From the NCBI GenBank assembly GCA_946478775.1, contig CAMLDR010000043.1:1-25509 (forward strand): a DNA stretch of 25,509 nucleotides, read 5' to 3'. Under the pieces are notes generated by a model that saw only the letters and a list, made by a program, of their open reading frames with translations, was not told the DNA's origin and searched no databases. The position numbers were made by a program, and so were the translations under genes. This stretch comes from an uncultured Flavobacteriales bacterium (lineage in GTDB: Bacteria; Bacteroidota; Bacteroidia; Flavobacteriales; Crocinitomicaceae). Below, one piece after another: positions 24,770 through 25,509 of the stretch (positions are counted from its first letter, which is position 1; each line of letters starts with the position of its first letter).

Positions 24770-25509
24770 GTGCATTTGATGAAATAAAATTGCTCATTGA
24801 TGAGCAAAAAAGCTTTGTTTTAGAAGCTGGGGCCGGATCGGGTAAAACATATACACTAATCCAGACAATTAACCATGTGTTGATTCGAAAAGGAGATCTA
24901 TTAAAACGTAACAATCAAAAAATTGTTTGTATCACCTATACCAATGTCGCTAAAAACGAAATTATACACCGACTAGAGAACAATCCTTTGGTTATCGTTT
25001 CCACTATTCATGAGTTTATGTGGGATTGTATAAAGCGATATAACAAGCAACTCATAATTGAGTTGGATAGATTAAATACTTTAAAACATGCTGAAAAACC
25101 AGAGAAATTCTCGCTTGGCTTAATTAGCCGAATCAAAGAAGTTCGTTATGAAGACAGTTCCTTTCGAGACTTTGAATCTGGTCAGATAGAACACGATGAT
25201 GTGATTACCTTATCTAATTTCATGCTGAAAGGGTATCCCTTACTGACAGACATTTTATCATCTAAGTACCCGTACATATTTGTTGACGAATATCAGGATA
25301 CGGCAGCTGAAACTGTCGAGGCGTTAATTAATTTCTTGACTGAAAGAAATAAGGAAAAAACTTTAGTCGGCTTTTTTGGAGATTCTTATCAGAAGATTTA
25401 CGATTCGGGTATAGGATCATTAGATTCCTATGTAACGTCTGCGCAAATTCAACTCGTGAGTAAAGAAGAGAATTACCGATCTGCTGAAAATGTTATCAAA
25501 CTTTTGAAT
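24766..25509 (+). CDS. UvrD-like helicase, GajB-like (3' truncated by window end)
   Basis: 248 codons are visible and the frame is open at the last base. The ATG lies in the ATGA overlap with the nuclease stop and is preceded by GAGGA, so the two are translationally coupled. SF1 helicase motifs appear in order: Walker A AGAGSGKT (21-28), motif Ia CITYTNVAKNEI (55-66), TIHEF (80-84), motif II VDEYQD (173-178), motif III GDSYQKIYDSG (205-215) and motif IV-like NYRSAENV near the end. No other domain is seen in the visible part, and there is no sign of the recB-type nuclease that would need checking beyond the window. Pairing with the OLD nuclease supports a Gabija-type anti-phage function, the helicase presumably sensing or processing DNA. 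Confidence 0.88.
   Translation, partial: MSAFDEIKLLIDEQKSFVLEAGAGSGKTYTLIQTINHVLIRKGDLLKRNNQKIVCITYTNVAKNEIIHRLENNPLVIVSTIHEFMWDCIKRYNKQLIIELDRLNTLKHAEKPEKFSLGLISRIKEVRYEDSSFRDFESGQIEHDDVITLSNFMLKGYPLLTDILSSKYPYIFVDEYQDTAAETVEALINFLTERNKEKTLVGFFGDSYQKIYDSGIGSLDSYVTSAQIQLVSKEENYRSAENVIKLLN

Noticed and set aside
1..25509. CRISPR arrays, tRNA or rRNA genes
   Set aside because: No regularly spaced direct repeats, cloverleaf with CCA end or rRNA-like stretch was recognised on either strand.

Overview
The window reads as a chromosomal segment of a free-living Bacteroidota bacterium, probably Flavobacteriales and possibly Crocinitomicaceae/Fluviicola-like (inference from gene content; no rRNA or marker gene is present). 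The evidence is at least five secreted proteins with type IX secretion (T9SS) C-terminal sorting domains, four type A-like and one gliding-motility type B. Several genes also carry the Bacteroidota -7 promoter element TAnnTTTG, and Shine-Dalgarno sequences are mostly weak or absent.

Layout. Positions 1-11254 are dominated by envelope and secreted products: the 3' end of a T9SS cargo gene, a membrane-anchored MtfA-like (M90) peptidase, a beta-helix/choice-of-anchor Q cargo protein, a small lipoprotein, a small Cys-rich protein, a DUF2341 protein with five 70-residue Ig-like repeats, and a 1056-residue gliding-motility-type adhesin. From 11356 to 14231 come a small membrane protein and a BlaI/BlaR1-type regulatory pair. 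In that pair the sensor part of the peptidase is replaced by a heptad-repeat stalk, and the blaI promoter spacer contains a perfect 12-bp palindrome. From 14390 to 17374, on the minus strand, lie an M43 metalloprotease with a T9SS tail and a very AT-rich CPBP (CAAX-type) membrane protease.

Positions 17400-25509 look accessory. Two WG-repeat-type proteins, a free-standing two-motif LAGLIDADG endonuclease and an OLD-family nuclease overlapping a UvrD-like helicase follow one another. The last two form a Gabija-type or class 2 OLD defence module, and the helicase runs off the window end.

The gaps between genes in this half hold a family of dispersed non-coding repeats. One motif occurs at about 11.66, 19.03 and 21.26 kb. 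A second is shared between 11.62 and 17.43 kb. A 119-bp element with imperfect terminal inverted repeats sits at 21.1 kb. Together with the strong swings in base composition (hand counts of single 60-base lines range from 22% to 55% GC), they suggest a region assembled by repeated insertion. The most notable items are the repeat family, the homing-endonuclease/Gabija-like neighbourhood, and the rebuilt BlaR1-like sensor with its candidate operator.
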